A stretch of DNA of 64,000 nucleotides from Ulvibacterium sp. (GTDB lineage Bacteria; Bacteroidota; Bacteroidia; Flavobacteriales; Flavobacteriaceae). This document shows, in pieces, positions 1-11,848 of the stretch. The notes beneath the pieces were generated by a model that saw only the letters and a program-made list of their open reading frames with translations, was not told the DNA's origin and searched no databases. The position numbers were made by a program, and so were the translations under genes. The DNA lies in assembly GCF_028285715.1 (NCBI RefSeq), contig NZ_JANQOO010000016.1:1-64000 (forward strand), in the 5' to 3' direction. Within the stretch, counting starts at the first letter, position 1; every line of letters begins with the position of its first letter.

Positions 1-197
1 ATGAAAATGCGGTATTCTATTATCGAATCCACAGTCCCGTTGTTCTTATCGAATTTGATCATCAAGGACCAATCGGTATTCGAGGGAATGGCAGGCAACC
101 CACAAGAAATCACATACATACCATAGTACGGACCCCGAATGGAAATGATTACGGGAAGGATTATTTACGGCAACATTTGGCAAAACATCATCATTAA
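1..197 (+). CDS. DUF3500 family protein, C-terminal fragment
   Basis: The frame beginning at base 3 is open from the window edge to a TAA at 195-197 and encodes the last 64 residues of a protein whose start lies outside the window. It contains the segments [16 protein letters not shown] and [19 protein letters not shown], which I recognise as the conserved end of DUF3500 proteins. The biochemical role of that family is not established to my knowledge. The short open frame on the opposite strand here is a shadow of this gene. A cupin gene follows 68 bases downstream on the same strand. Confidence 0.8.
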   Translation, partial: ENAVFYYRIHSPVVLIEFDHQGPIGIRGNGRQPTRNHIHTIVRTPNGNDYGKDYLRQHLAKHHH

Positions 198-265
198 ATG
201 TCAGTTGTTGACAATGACTACACGCTTTACAGTCCATTCATTCCAATGAAAAATCCCTAAACAAA

Positions 266-700
266 ATGAAGGAAAAGGAAATTATACGAAACGGAGAAGG
301 TGAAAACTATAACTATGCCCAAGATCATTGCTTCATTAAACTTTCTTCCCATAATACCAATGGGGAACTGAGTATTGTTGAGGATACCTTAAAACCAGGG
401 TTTTATCTTGGGAGACATCAACACAAGATAATGACGGAGGTCTTTTATATCCTAGAGGGGGAAGTGGAATTCATTTTCGACGATGAGTCAATTACCGCAG
501 GGCCTGGAGATACCCTAACCGTTCCTCCCCATGTTTGGCATGCGGCAAAATGTGAAGAAGGAGGCAAAATGCTGACGCTATTCAAAAATGGCCAGTTCGA
601 CCTGTATTTGGAAAAACTATCAAAGCTGTCCGACAGTGATTTTGCAGATGCGGAGCTTATGAAGTCCGTTTCCGCCGAATTTGATATCTACGAGGAATAA
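266..700 (+). CDS. cupin domain protein
   Basis: This 144-residue protein carries a single cupin barrel. The first cupin motif is at residues 49-65 (GRHQH, then Glu58, then LEGE), giving His51, His53 and Glu58 as likely metal ligands. The second motif around PPHVWH supplies His92. Cupins of this size bind a divalent metal and may be enzymes or small-ligand sensors, so the substrate cannot be read from sequence. There is no signal peptide, so it is probably cytoplasmic. It is the first of four small + strand genes and lies 37 bases before a DUF1801 gene. Confidence 0.85.
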   Translation: MKEKEIIRNGEGENYNYAQDHCFIKLSSHNTNGELSIVEDTLKPGFYLGRHQHKIMTEVFYILEGEVEFIFDDESITAGPGDTLTVPPHVWHAAKCEEGGKMLTLFKNGQFDLYLEKLSKLSDSDFADAELMKSVSAEFDIYEE

Positions 701-737
701 GTCAAAAAGAAATAAAACCACCTTTACCTAAAAAATC

Positions 738-1103
738 ATGACCAATAGAAATCCGGAAGTCGACGAATACCTCAAGAAGAAAAATCATCCTTTGGAGGCT
801 GAAATCCAAAGGGTCCGGGAAATTATCTTAAAGACCCATCCCGATATTGAGGAAACCATAAAATGGAGCAGCCCCACCTTTATATATAAGGGGAACATGG
901 CCTCCTACTTTATGAATGCCAAGAAACATGTTAGTCTAATGTTCCACAAAGGAGCTTTGATCAATGATACTACCGGACTGCTTCAAGGCGATGGTAAAGA
1001 GGCAAGGACTGCAAAATTCGCAAGTATGGCCGATATAGAAAACCATAAAAAGGATTTACAGCGCGTGGTACTGGGTTGGATAAAAATGCGTGATAATTCG
1101 TAA
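738..1103 (+). CDS. DUF1801 domain protein (YdhG-like fold)
   Basis: This 121-residue protein fits the DUF1801 family. It opens with a charged helix (VDEYLKKKNHP), then a helix ending in IEETIKWSSPTFIYKG. That Trp plus Pro-x-Phe arrangement is typical of the family's hydrophobic cleft. Conserved hydrophobic strands follow (MASYFM, HVSLMFHKG), with an ARTAKF segment near the C-terminus. The family includes proteins called iron chaperones by analogy with frataxin, but the function of most members is unknown and I assign none. The neighbours are likewise small cytosolic proteins. Confidence 0.8.
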   Translation: MTNRNPEVDEYLKKKNHPLEAEIQRVREIILKTHPDIEETIKWSSPTFIYKGNMASYFMNAKKHVSLMFHKGALINDTTGLLQGDGKEARTAKFASMADIENHKKDLQRVVLGWIKMRDNS

Positions 1104-1169
1104 CGAAGTTGACCAATAAGGTTATTACCGGATTAAATTGATTTAGTGAATATTCCAAAGATTGAGGCA

Positions 1170-1613
1170 ATGCATGACATCATTTGGCAATTTGAACATT
1201 CGGTAGAATGCAATTCGCATAAATCCTTTGCATGGGCCTTTTGGACCGATGTATCTAATTGGGAGCGTCTTGAAGGGAAAGCGGTGGAATGGATAAAGCT
1301 TCATGGGCCTTTTGCCATAGGTACTTCAGGTGCCACAAAAACTCCGGGACAACATCCCTATACATGGACCATAACACAGCTTGAGCCTGAACGCTCCGCG
1401 ACTATTGAAATGCCCTTGGATGGTGCCGTATTTTGCAATATAATAATGATGGAATCTATGGGTCCCAACCGGACCCAAATCACCCAACGTTTGAGTCTGG
1501 CCGGTGAAAATGCCCCCGATTTTGCCAAGGGCATGCGCACCTTTGAAACAAGTGCACCCCAAGGCCTCAAAAAACTGGCGAAAGCCATTGAATCTGCTTA
1601 TAATACGGTCTGA
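1170..1613 (+). CDS. SRPBCC (START-like) family protein
   Basis: This small protein of about 147 residues resembles the polyketide-cyclase/START-like SRPBCC fold. It begins with a strand ending in EHSVECN, followed by FAWAFWTDVSNWERLEG, the usual 'fxxltD.xxWxxW' helix and loop. Later strands alternate (ATIEMPLDG, RTQITQRLSL), and a long C-terminal helix (APQGLKKLAKAIESA) closes the ligand pocket. I chose the ATG at 1170; an in-frame GTG at 1146 would add eight residues that do not resemble the family. Ligand and role are unknown. Confidence 0.7.
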   Translation: MHDIIWQFEHSVECNSHKSFAWAFWTDVSNWERLEGKAVEWIKLHGPFAIGTSGATKTPGQHPYTWTITQLEPERSATIEMPLDGAVFCNIIMMESMGPNRTQITQRLSLAGENAPDFAKGMRTFETSAPQGLKKLAKAIESAYNTV

Positions 1614-1653
1614 TTTCCAGAACTATGGGTTAAACTAAAAGGGCACATTAAAA

Positions 1654-2220
1654 ATGGAGGAATTGGATACGCTTTACGTTACCGAGAGAAGAACATGGCG
1701 AAAATGGCTGTGGCAAAATTTTGAGAAAAAGAAAGACATTTGGTTGGTATATCCCAAAAAATCTACCGGAAAACCTAGAATCGAATACAATACCGCCGTG
1801 GAGGAGGCCTTGTGTTTTGGTTGGATCGATAGTACCGTTAAATCCCTTGACGCAGATCACACCTTACAACGGTTTACCAAAAGGCGAACGAAAAGCGGCT
1901 ATTCCCAAGCCAATAAAGAGCGATTGAAATGGTTGTACAAAGAGGATTTGCTTCACGATTCGATCAAGGAAAGTGCCAAGGCCATTGTCGATCAGGAATT
2001 TGAGTTTCCTTCGGACATATTAGAGGAAATACGGAAGAATGCCAGGGCTTGGGAAAACTATCAAAAACTCTCAGACCCGTACAAGCGCATACGAATCGCT
2101 TATATTGATAGCGCCCGAAAACGCCCGGAGGAGTTCAAAAAACGATTGTTGAATTTCATCGCCAAAACTCAGGAAAACCAATTAATAAAGGGGTTTGGAG
2201 GAATTGATAAGTATTATTAA
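1654..2220 (+). CDS. YdeI/OmpD-associated family protein
   Basis: This 188-residue protein matches the YdeI/OmdA family sometimes annotated as bacteriocin-protection proteins. Diagnostic parts are WLVYPKKSTGKP, EALCFGWIDSTVKSLD near residues 49-64, and QRFTKRRTKSGYSQANKERL around residues 70-90. A helical C-terminal half with an AYIDSARKRPEEFKKR segment follows. The family's molecular activity is not settled. It ends the four-gene + strand run and converges on korB, whose stop codon lies 50 bases away. Confidence 0.8.
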   Translation: MEELDTLYVTERRTWRKWLWQNFEKKKDIWLVYPKKSTGKPRIEYNTAVEEALCFGWIDSTVKSLDADHTLQRFTKRRTKSGYSQANKERLKWLYKEDLLHDSIKESAKAIVDQEFEFPSDILEEIRKNARAWENYQKLSDPYKRIRIAYIDSARKRPEEFKKRLLNFIAKTQENQLIKGFGGIDKYY

Positions 2221-2269
2221 AACTTGAATTCCTAGGTAGGGCAAACAACCACCAAGTAAACCTTTCCAA

Positions 2270-3289
2270 TTACTTCACTTCATAGGTTTCCCCGGAAAAG
2301 AAAAGGTCGTTTACCTGGGTAAAATTGGAATTGGCCTTTACCTGTTGCGTTAGCGCATCTTCCCTTTCCTCAAAGGTCACATCCTCATAACTCCGAATAA
2401 TCCCAGTAACCAAAGGATAGGACAAGCGTACCAACATTTGATGTAGTGTAGGATCCTGGGCCCTGGCATCATGCACCAAAATATCTTCTTCAGTGACCCC
2501 GTTCTCGCCCAGGGTAACTACTTCCAACTGCAGTCCCTTAAGGACCAAACCCTTATCCTTGTCTTTCCCAAAAATCATTGGTTTACCATGCTCCACAAAC
2601 AACTGTTGGTCTTCCCGTACCTTTCTATCGGTAAATTTGGAGAAGCACCCATCATTAAAAATGGGGCAGTTCTGCAATACCTCGATCAAGGACGTTCCCT
2701 TGAAACTTTCGGCGGCTATAAACAAGTCAGTCATCTCTTTCGGCGTATTCCCCCCTACCCTGGCAAAAAACCGTGCCCTAGCCCCCAGGGCCAGTTCGCC
2801 CGTAGAAAATGGAGGTTGCGTATTGCCATGGGGCGAGGATTTTGTTTTTTGCCCAACTAGGGAAGTCGGTGAAAACTGACCTTTGGTCAATCCGTAAATC
2901 TCGTTGTTGAACAAAATGATATTCAAATCGATATTCCTACGAAGAATGTGAATCAGGTGATTGCCCCCAATGGCCATACTGTCTCCGTCTCCTGTGATGA
3001 CCCATACACTTAGCTCGGGATTCGCCAGTTTCACCCCTGTGGCAATGGCAGGAGCTCTTCCATGAATACCATGCATGCCATAGGTGTCCATATAATAGGG
3101 AAAACGGGAAGAACAGCCAATACCCGAAATAAAGACAACATCTTCTTTTTTGACACCAATCTCCGGAAGCGCCTTTTGCATGGCCCTTAAAATCACATAA
3201 TCATCGCAACCCGGGCACCAACGCACCTCCTGATCACTGGCAAAATCCTTGAACGTATATTTTTTTGGAGCAGCTGTTTCCATAATCAC
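2270..3289 (-). CDS. korB: 2-oxoacid:ferredoxin oxidoreductase, beta subunit (KorB-like)
   Basis: This is the thiamine-diphosphate subunit of a 2-oxoacid:ferredoxin oxidoreductase, which oxidatively decarboxylates a 2-oxoacid (probably 2-oxoglutarate) to the acyl-CoA and reduces ferredoxin. It has WCPGC at residues 24-28, GIGCSSRFP near 57-64, and the ThDP/Mg motif GDGDSMAIGGNH starting at residue 100 with Asn128-Asn129 downstream. At 339 residues it has the usual length for a KorB. The start at 3289 overlaps the korA stop by 4 bases (ATGA), implying translational coupling. A start three codons later is possible. Substrate choice between 2-oxoglutarate and other oxoacids is by analogy. Confidence 0.92.
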   Translation of the reverse strand: MIMETAAPKKYTFKDFASDQEVRWCPGCDDYVILRAMQKALPEIGVKKEDVVFISGIGCSSRFPYYMDTYGMHGIHGRAPAIATGVKLANPELSVWVITGDGDSMAIGGNHLIHILRRNIDLNIILFNNEIYGLTKGQFSPTSLVGQKTKSSPHGNTQPPFSTGELALGARARFFARVGGNTPKEMTDLFIAAESFKGTSLIEVLQNCPIFNDGCFSKFTDRKVREDQQLFVEHGKPMIFGKDKDKGLVLKGLQLEVVTLGENGVTEEDILVHDARAQDPTLHQMLVRLSYPLVTGIIRSYEDVTFEEREDALTQQVKANSNFTQVNDLFFSGETYEVK

Positions 3290-5157
3290 TGTATGAGTTG
3301 TTTGAACTTCTGTACAAGTTCATCGTTTCCAAACGGCAATCCCTGTATCTTGTTGAATTGCAAAAATGTATATCCATCAAAATTGGCCCGTAGTACCTTT
3401 GCAAATTGACCATTGTTCAATTCACAAACTACAATTTTATCAAACTTTTTAAGGATTTCCTCGGTATTTCGAGGTAGCGGATTAATATAGTTGAAATGGG
3501 CCATGCCAATATCCGTGTGACCCTCACCATGTAATTGCTTTATTGCAGTATGCAGGGAACCATAGGTACCTCCCCATCCGATGACCAAGAGACGGCCGGA
3601 ATCGCCAAATTCCGTTTCCAGCTCTGGAATAAAATTCTTAACCCTTTTGATTTTCTCGGACCGTATTTTTGTCATGTACCCATGATTTTCGGGTACGTAG
3701 GACACATTTCCGGTGACGCGGTCCTTTTCCAAGCCACCAATACGATGTTCCAATCCTTCCGTTCCCGGTATGGCCCAATTACGGGCCAAGGTGTCCGAAT
3801 CCCTATCGTAGGGGTGCCAATTTTCCTTGGCCTCTTTGATCCTATTACTTTTAATTTCGGGCATCTCGGCTATGGTCTTAATTTTCCATGGTGCCGACCC
3901 GTTGGCAATATAGCCATCCGTCAATAAAACCACGGGGGTCATATGCTCCAAGGTCAATTTTGCGGCTTCATAAGCAAAGTCGAAACAATTGGCTGGAGTA
4001 CTCGCGGCAATGACGATGACCGGACTTTCCCCGTTCCGACCATACATGGCCTGCAACAAATCCGATTGTTCCGTCTTTGTGGGCAACCCTGTAGAAGGAC
4101 CGCCCCGTTGTACATTTACCACTACCAAGGGGAGTTCCACCATCATAGCCAGACCCAATGCTTCCCCCTTAAGGGCAAGACCGGGGCCCGAAGTTGTGGT
4201 TATGGCCAAGTTTCCTGCGAAAGAAGCCCCAATGGCGGAGGTAATTCCTGCAATCTCATCTTCTGCCTGCAATGTTTTAACGCCAAAGTGCTTATGTTTT
4301 ACCAATTCATGCAGAATATCGGAAGCTGGGGTAATAGGGTACGACCCTAAAAAAAGGTCTAAATCGGACTTTTCCGCCGCCGCGAGAAATCCCCAGGCCG
4401 TTGCCGTATTGCCCAATAATATTCGATAAGTGCCTGCGGGCATTTTGGCCGGGGCAATGGTATACGCATTGGGAATGAGTTCCAAGGTCTCCGCAAAATA
4501 GTATCCGGAGTTCAGTACCTTAGTATTGGCTTCCGCGATGAGGGGCCTGTCCTTGAATTTTCGTTTTAAAAATTCTATGGTGTGTTTTGGGGAGCGATGA
4601 TACATCCAATACACCATCCCCAAGGCGAACATATTCTTGCTCCGTGTAATACTTTTGTTGTCAATGCCCGTAAGATCCTTAAGGGTCTCCTTAGTTATTG
4701 AAGTCATGGCTACTTCTATGACCCTGTAGTTTTCCAAACTACCATCCTCCAAGGGATTGGTCTCATATTTTGCCTTTTCCAGATTCTTTCGGCCAAAGGA
4801 ATCCGTGTCCACGATAATGGTATGTCCTGGCTTTACCGCATACAGATTGGTCTTTAGGCCGGCAGGGTTCATAGCCACCAACAAATCCACATTGTCCCCA
4901 GGTGTATTGACCTCCATACTCCCGATATGTACCTGAAAACCGGAAACGCCGTATAAACTTCCTTGGGGAGCCCTAATTTCAGCAGGATAATTGGGAAAGG
5001 TAGCCACATCATTACCGAACATGGCCGAGGTATCCGAAAACTGGGTACCCGTCAATTGCATCCCATCCCCGGAGTCGCCGACAAAGCGAACCACCACGGC
5101 TTCCAGGACTTTATTCCCTTGGTCTGAATATTCAAATATAAGAGGCTTCTTGGCCAT
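3286..5157 (-). CDS. korA: 2-oxoacid:ferredoxin oxidoreductase, fused gamma-alpha subunit (KorA-like)
   Basis: This protein of about 623 residues fuses two modules. The N-terminal gamma-like domain (roughly residues 15-230) contains VRFVGDSGDGMQLTGTQF and ATFPNYPAEIRAPQGSLYG. The alpha domain (from about 245) contains FLGSYPITPASDILHEL, a QAEDEIAGI segment, TTTSGPGLALKGE, and VVNVQRGGPSTGLPTKTEQSD, the pyrimidine-binding domain of oxoacid oxidoreductases. With KorB it forms the enzyme core. I prefer the ATG at 5157 (MAKKPLIFEY) over one four codons upstream. The gene is divergent from a 2[4Fe-4S] ferredoxin that could be its electron acceptor. Confidence 0.92.
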   Translation of the reverse strand: MAKKPLIFEYSDQGNKVLEAVVVRFVGDSGDGMQLTGTQFSDTSAMFGNDVATFPNYPAEIRAPQGSLYGVSGFQVHIGSMEVNTPGDNVDLLVAMNPAGLKTNLYAVKPGHTIIVDTDSFGRKNLEKAKYETNPLEDGSLENYRVIEVAMTSITKETLKDLTGIDNKSITRSKNMFALGMVYWMYHRSPKHTIEFLKRKFKDRPLIAEANTKVLNSGYYFAETLELIPNAYTIAPAKMPAGTYRILLGNTATAWGFLAAAEKSDLDLFLGSYPITPASDILHELVKHKHFGVKTLQAEDEIAGITSAIGASFAGNLAITTTSGPGLALKGEALGLAMMVELPLVVVNVQRGGPSTGLPTKTEQSDLLQAMYGRNGESPVIVIAASTPANCFDFAYEAAKLTLEHMTPVVLLTDGYIANGSAPWKIKTIAEMPEIKSNRIKEAKENWHPYDRDSDTLARNWAIPGTEGLEHRIGGLEKDRVTGNVSYVPENHGYMTKIRSEKIKRVKNFIPELETEFGDSGRLLVIGWGGTYGSLHTAIKQLHGEGHTDIGMAHFNYINPLPRNTEEILKKFDKIVVCELNNGQFAKVLRANFDGYTFLQFNKIQGLPFGNDELVQKFKQLIQ

Positions 5158-5223
5158 AAGAAAAAACAAAAAATAGGTTAATAATCAACGGATAAAAAAT
5201 AATCCTGCCCTTTTCTTTCAAAT

Positions 5224-5237
5224 ATGATTTTTATCAT
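5224..5237. promoter_or_regulatory. FNR/CRP-like palindrome between korA and ferredoxin
   Basis: The sequence ATGAT-TTTT-ATCAT is a perfect 5-bp inverted repeat with a 4-base spacer. Its core TGAT-N4-ATCA equals the core of the FNR consensus TTGAT-N4-ATCAA. It lies 67 bases from korA and 59 from the ferredoxin start, in the divergent region, so it could act on both. A second copy of the core lies upstream of nifJ at 5800-5811. The regulator is not in this window. Confidence 0.45.
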
Positions 5238-5295
5238 TAATTCCCCATAAGGATACCCCTAAATTTACATATCTAAACATTAAAAATAGGGAAAA

Positions 5296-5649
5296 ATGGC
5301 TATCATTATAACAGACGAATGCATTAACTGTGATGCCTGTATTTCTGAATGTCCGAATACGGCAATTTACGAACCCGATCAGGAGTGGTCCTACTCTGAC
5401 GAAACTGAGCTAAGTGGCATGGTTACCCTGCCCTCCAATGGGGCCGAAGTAGATGCCGATGCCGAAAACGAGCCTATATCCGAGGAATTCTATTTTATTG
5501 TACCCGATAAGTGTACGGAATGTGAAGGATTTCATGATGAGCCACAATGTGCCTCCGTTTGTCCGGTGGACTGTTGTGTGCCCGATGACAATCATGTAGA
5601 AACGGAAGAACAACTCTTGGCGAAGAAGGCTTGGTTATATGATGAATGA
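5296..5649 (+). CDS. 2[4Fe-4S] ferredoxin
   Basis: This 117-residue acidic electron carrier has two Cys clusters. The first is CxxCxxCxxxCP at Cys9, 12, 15 and 19. The second has Cys73, 76, 85 and 89, with eight residues between its second and third Cys. About 50 acidic residues separate the clusters, and the N-terminus lacks any signal. The arrangement resembles the Alvin/YfhL-type ferredoxins with an extended second loop. It sits between divergent korAB and nifJ, which suggests it accepts electrons from one or both oxoacid oxidoreductases. A strong terminator hairpin follows at 5724-5763. Confidence 0.92.
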   Translation: MAIIITDECINCDACISECPNTAIYEPDQEWSYSDETELSGMVTLPSNGAEVDADAENEPISEEFYFIVPDKCTECEGFHDEPQCASVCPVDCCVPDDNHVETEEQLLAKKAWLYDE

Positions 5650-5723
5650 CTTCTTTGTTGAAAGAATCTTCCACATTTTACCTTTCTAGACCCTAAAGTT
5701 TTGGTTGGTTTACATGATGTTAC

Positions 5724-5763
5724 AAAACCGCCGTCGATTTGCTAGTATCGATGGCGGTTTTTT
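5724..5763 (+). terminator. rho-independent terminator after ferredoxin
   Basis: AAAACCGCCGTCGAT pairs with ATCGATGGCGGTTTT across an 8-base loop (one G-T pair) and runs into a T tract. It lies 75 bases after the ferredoxin stop codon. Confidence 0.85.
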
Positions 5764-5799
5764 GATGTTTCCAACACCGGGATATTCCAACGGCTTTCC

Positions 5800-5811
5800 T
5801 GATAAATATCA
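5800..5811. promoter_or_regulatory. FNR/CRP-like palindrome upstream of nifJ
   Basis: TGAT-AAAT-ATCA has the same core and the same 4-base spacer as the site at 5224-5237. It is 132 bases before the nifJ start, in the only stretch available for its promoter. Recurrence in both promoter regions of one functional block argues for a shared redox or CRP-family regulator. Confidence 0.45.
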
Positions 5812-5942
5812 TGTTATGAGAGTAGTACGCTTTTTATTTTTATAGAAGCAATCAAAAATCCTGTATCATTATAAAAGGGGTATTGTACGATAGAGTACCT
5901 CCTTTTTTAAACAATCCGGTATCGTAATACAAGCTATCCATT

Positions 5943-9473
<3,531 letters not shown>

Positions 9474-9513
9474 TACGTACCAAGGATGAAGTAAACAATT
9501 AAAATTATTGGAA

Positions 9514-9891
9514 ATGGAAGATAAGGCCCGCAAACTATTTGATGAAGCAATACAAAAATTAAGAGAGGCCAATGAAGAATTGTGTAGACCGGAAGAGGAT
9601 GTGGTCCCTTCTTTGGTCTGCAGTAATTCCCAATTTGCCATCCAGAGTTATTTGAAAGGATTTCTTATGCTCAACGGATCTACTCCAAACAATGAGGATT
9701 CGATTGACCGATTATACGAGCAATGCAGAAAGATCAATAAAAACTTTGAAGAAGTTAATCTGTCCGGTTTTGGATGCAATATGCATAAAGAGGATTCTAG
9801 ATTCTGCAATGAACCCTCAGAATTTAGCCGATGTTTTGATATTGCGGATAGCTTGGATACGTTTCTTAGGCGGGAAAGGGTTATTAGTTAG
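9514..9891 (+). CDS. HEPN-like small protein downstream of nifJ
   Basis: This protein of about 125 residues is all-helical and begins with the amphipathic helix DKARKLFDEAIQKLREA. A segment SNSQFAIQSYLKGFLMLNG near residue 40 resembles the second helix of HEPN domains. I see no RxxxxH catalytic motif and no adjacent nucleotidyltransferase (MNT) gene, so a toxin RNase role is not supported. It has six cysteines (about residues 24, 36, 71, 87, 97 and 107), many for its size. I chose the ATG at 9514 over a TTG two codons earlier. It follows nifJ by 40 bases and precedes a strong terminator, so it is probably cotranscribed with nifJ. Confidence 0.6.
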   Translation: MEDKARKLFDEAIQKLREANEELCRPEEDVVPSLVCSNSQFAIQSYLKGFLMLNGSTPNNEDSIDRLYEQCRKINKNFEEVNLSGFGCNMHKEDSRFCNEPSEFSRCFDIADSLDTFLRRERVIS

Positions 9892-9919
9892 GAATAAATG
9901 GATCTTCCTTGCCTTATGT

Positions 9920-9954
9920 AGGGCCGATTTGAACTAGTTCAAATCGGCCCTTTG
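9920..9954 (+). terminator. rho-independent terminator after the nifJ unit
   Basis: A perfect 32-bp palindrome (AGGGCCGATTTGAACT and its complement) is followed by TTTGATTTTG. It lies 29 bases after the HEPN-like gene and closes the nifJ transcription unit. Confidence 0.85.
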
Positions 9955-10025
9955 ATTTTGTGACCATCGCACAGCCCTAAAAGAACGAATCCTAATGATG
10001 GTATGAAATCCATATCTTTTTCGAC

Positions 10026-10033
10026 TAACTTTG
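10026..10033 (+). promoter_or_regulatory. TAnnTTTG -7 element for ABC exporter
   Basis: TAACTTTG matches the Bacteroidota -7 consensus TAnnTTTG and lies 29 bases before the start codon. No clear -33 TTG is visible. Confidence 0.5.
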
Positions 10034-10061
10034 TTGCCTCCGCTCGAGAACAAAGAATACA

Positions 10062-11801
10062 ATGGCAGACAAAAAAGTTAGTGTCCTAAAGGCATTTAGA
10101 ACTATTATTTGGCCCAGAAGAAAACTGGTCTTTGTGGGTCTGTTGCTCATAGTTATTAGTAGGGCGGCCAGTTTTGTAGCACCCATTTCCCTACGCTTTT
10201 TTTTGGACGATATAGTCCCCAATAAAAACTATGATCTACTAAAAATTCTGGTTGTTGTGGTCATTCTGTCCTTTTTGGTACAGGCGGTAATGTCCTTTCT
10301 TTTGACCAAAGTATTGAGCATACAGGCGCAATACATGATATCGGAATTACGGGCCCAAGTACAAAAGCAAGTCCTTTCCCTACCCATACGTTTTTTTGAT
10401 AATACCAAATCCGGGGCCTTGGTCTCACGTATTATGAGCGATGTGGAAGGTGTCCGCAATCTGATCGGTACCGGTTTGGTACAACTCGTAGGGGGGACCC
10501 TAACCGCGGTGGTATCGCTCGTTTTGTTATTGCGGATCAGTCCAACCATGACCCTGTTGACCTTTATCCCCTTAATTCTTTTTGCATTCATTGCATTGAA
10601 GGCCTTTAAGATTATACGGCCGGTCTTTAGAGATCGGGGCAAAATAAATGCGGAGGTAAAGGGACGCTTAACCGAAACCTTGGGTGGAATTCGGGTCATT
10701 AAAGGGTTCAATGCCGAAGCACAAGAAGCGGAAGTCTTCGAGGGCGGCGTGAGGAGATTGTACGAAAACGTTAAAAAGAGTTTAACCGCGACCGCCGTTA
10801 TGACCAGTTCGTCCACTTTTCTGTTGGGGCTGGCGACCACAGGAATAATGATGGGGTATGGAGGTTATAAGATGATGCAAGGGGAGTTAAGTACGGGGGA
10901 ATATTTTGAGTTTACCTTTTTGTTGGCCTTAATGGTGGCCCCTATCGTTCAGATGAGTAATATAGGAAGCCAACTCACCGAAGCATTGGCGGGTCTGGAC
11001 CGTACCGAGGAATTGATGAACGAATCCGCAGAAGCCGATAATAAGGAACGCACTAAGGTACTTTCCAATATTTTGGGCCATATGGTCTTTGACCGGGTTT
11101 CCTTTGCCTATGAAGAAGACAAGGAAGTGCTACACGATGTAAGCTTTAAGGTCGCAGCAGGTCAAGTTATTGCCTTGGTGGGGAGCTCGGGCTCCGGTAA
11201 ATCTACCATTGCAGGTTTGGCCGCAAGCTTCTTGAGTCCGGATTCAGGCCACATTACCATTGATGGCCATGATATGTCCAAAGTTGATCTGACCAGTTTT
11301 CGTCAATTTTTGGGCGTAGTACTACAGGACGACTTCCTATTCGAGGGCACCATTAGGGAGAACATTTTGTTTCCTAGACCTGACGCTAGCGAAAAAGAGC
11401 TGGAAAAAGCAGTACGAGCCGCTTATGTAAATGAATTCACGGATCGTTTCGACGATGGTCTTGACACCTTGATCGGTGAACGCGGGGTAAAGCTCTCAGG
11501 CGGCCAAAGACAACGTATCGCCATTGCCAGGGCGGTTTTGGCAAACCCTAAAATTTTAATATTGGACGAGGCCACATCAAGTTTGGATACGGAAAGTGAA
11601 GCCTTGATTCAAAAGAGTTTGGCCGAACTTACCAAAGGACGGACCACATTTGTTATAGCACACAGACTGAGCACCATTAGAAAAGCCGATCAAATCTTGG
11701 TCATCGAAAATGGAAGTATCGCAGAACAGGGAACCCATGAAGAATTGATTGCCTCGGAAGGGCGGTACTATAATCTCTTTACGTATCAAGCAAGGATTTA
11801 G
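10062..11801 (+). CDS. ABC transporter, fused permease/ATPase (MsbA-like exporter)
   Basis: This 579-residue half-transporter has an N-terminal six-helix exporter domain (residues about 15-310) and a C-terminal nucleotide-binding domain. The ATPase motifs are canonical: Walker A GSSGSGKST near residue 373, Q-loop VLQDDFLFEGT, signature LSGGQRQR near 478, Walker B ILILDEATSS near 500, and the H-loop AHRLSTI. It would work as a homodimer in the inner membrane. Similar proteins export lipids or drugs, and the substrate cannot be read here. It makes a useful contrast with the degenerate ABC protein at 55091-56758, whose motifs are all changed. Confidence 0.93.
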   Translation: MADKKVSVLKAFRTIIWPRRKLVFVGLLLIVISRAASFVAPISLRFFLDDIVPNKNYDLLKILVVVVILSFLVQAVMSFLLTKVLSIQAQYMISELRAQVQKQVLSLPIRFFDNTKSGALVSRIMSDVEGVRNLIGTGLVQLVGGTLTAVVSLVLLLRISPTMTLLTFIPLILFAFIALKAFKIIRPVFRDRGKINAEVKGRLTETLGGIRVIKGFNAEAQEAEVFEGGVRRLYENVKKSLTATAVMTSSSTFLLGLATTGIMMGYGGYKMMQGELSTGEYFEFTFLLALMVAPIVQMSNIGSQLTEALAGLDRTEELMNESAEADNKERTKVLSNILGHMVFDRVSFAYEEDKEVLHDVSFKVAAGQVIALVGSSGSGKSTIAGLAASFLSPDSGHITIDGHDMSKVDLTSFRQFLGVVLQDDFLFEGTIRENILFPRPDASEKELEKAVRAAYVNEFTDRFDDGLDTLIGERGVKLSGGQRQRIAIARAVLANPKILILDEATSSLDTESEALIQKSLAELTKGRTTFVIAHRLSTIRKADQILVIENGSIAEQGTHEELIASEGRYYNLFTYQARI

Positions 11802-11848
11802 CGAGATACCCTTGATTTTGAAAAACCAACAAGTTTGATTTTTAACCT

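Larger units (their letters stand above)
5650..5942. other. intergenic region between ferredoxin and nifJ
   Basis: These 293 bases hold no gene I can support. They contain the ferredoxin terminator (5724-5763), an FNR-like palindrome (5800-5811) and the presumed nifJ promoter. I could not place a convincing TAnnTTTG element for nifJ. Confidence 0.6.

Noticed and set aside
9514-9891. HEPN-like gene considered as a toxin of a HEPN-MNT toxin-antitoxin pair
   Set aside because: No MNT nucleotidyltransferase gene is adjacent and the RxxxxH RNase motif is absent.
10229-10840. 203-codon open frame on the minus strand
   Set aside because: It lies wholly opposite a well-supported ABC exporter gene, and its product resembles no known family.
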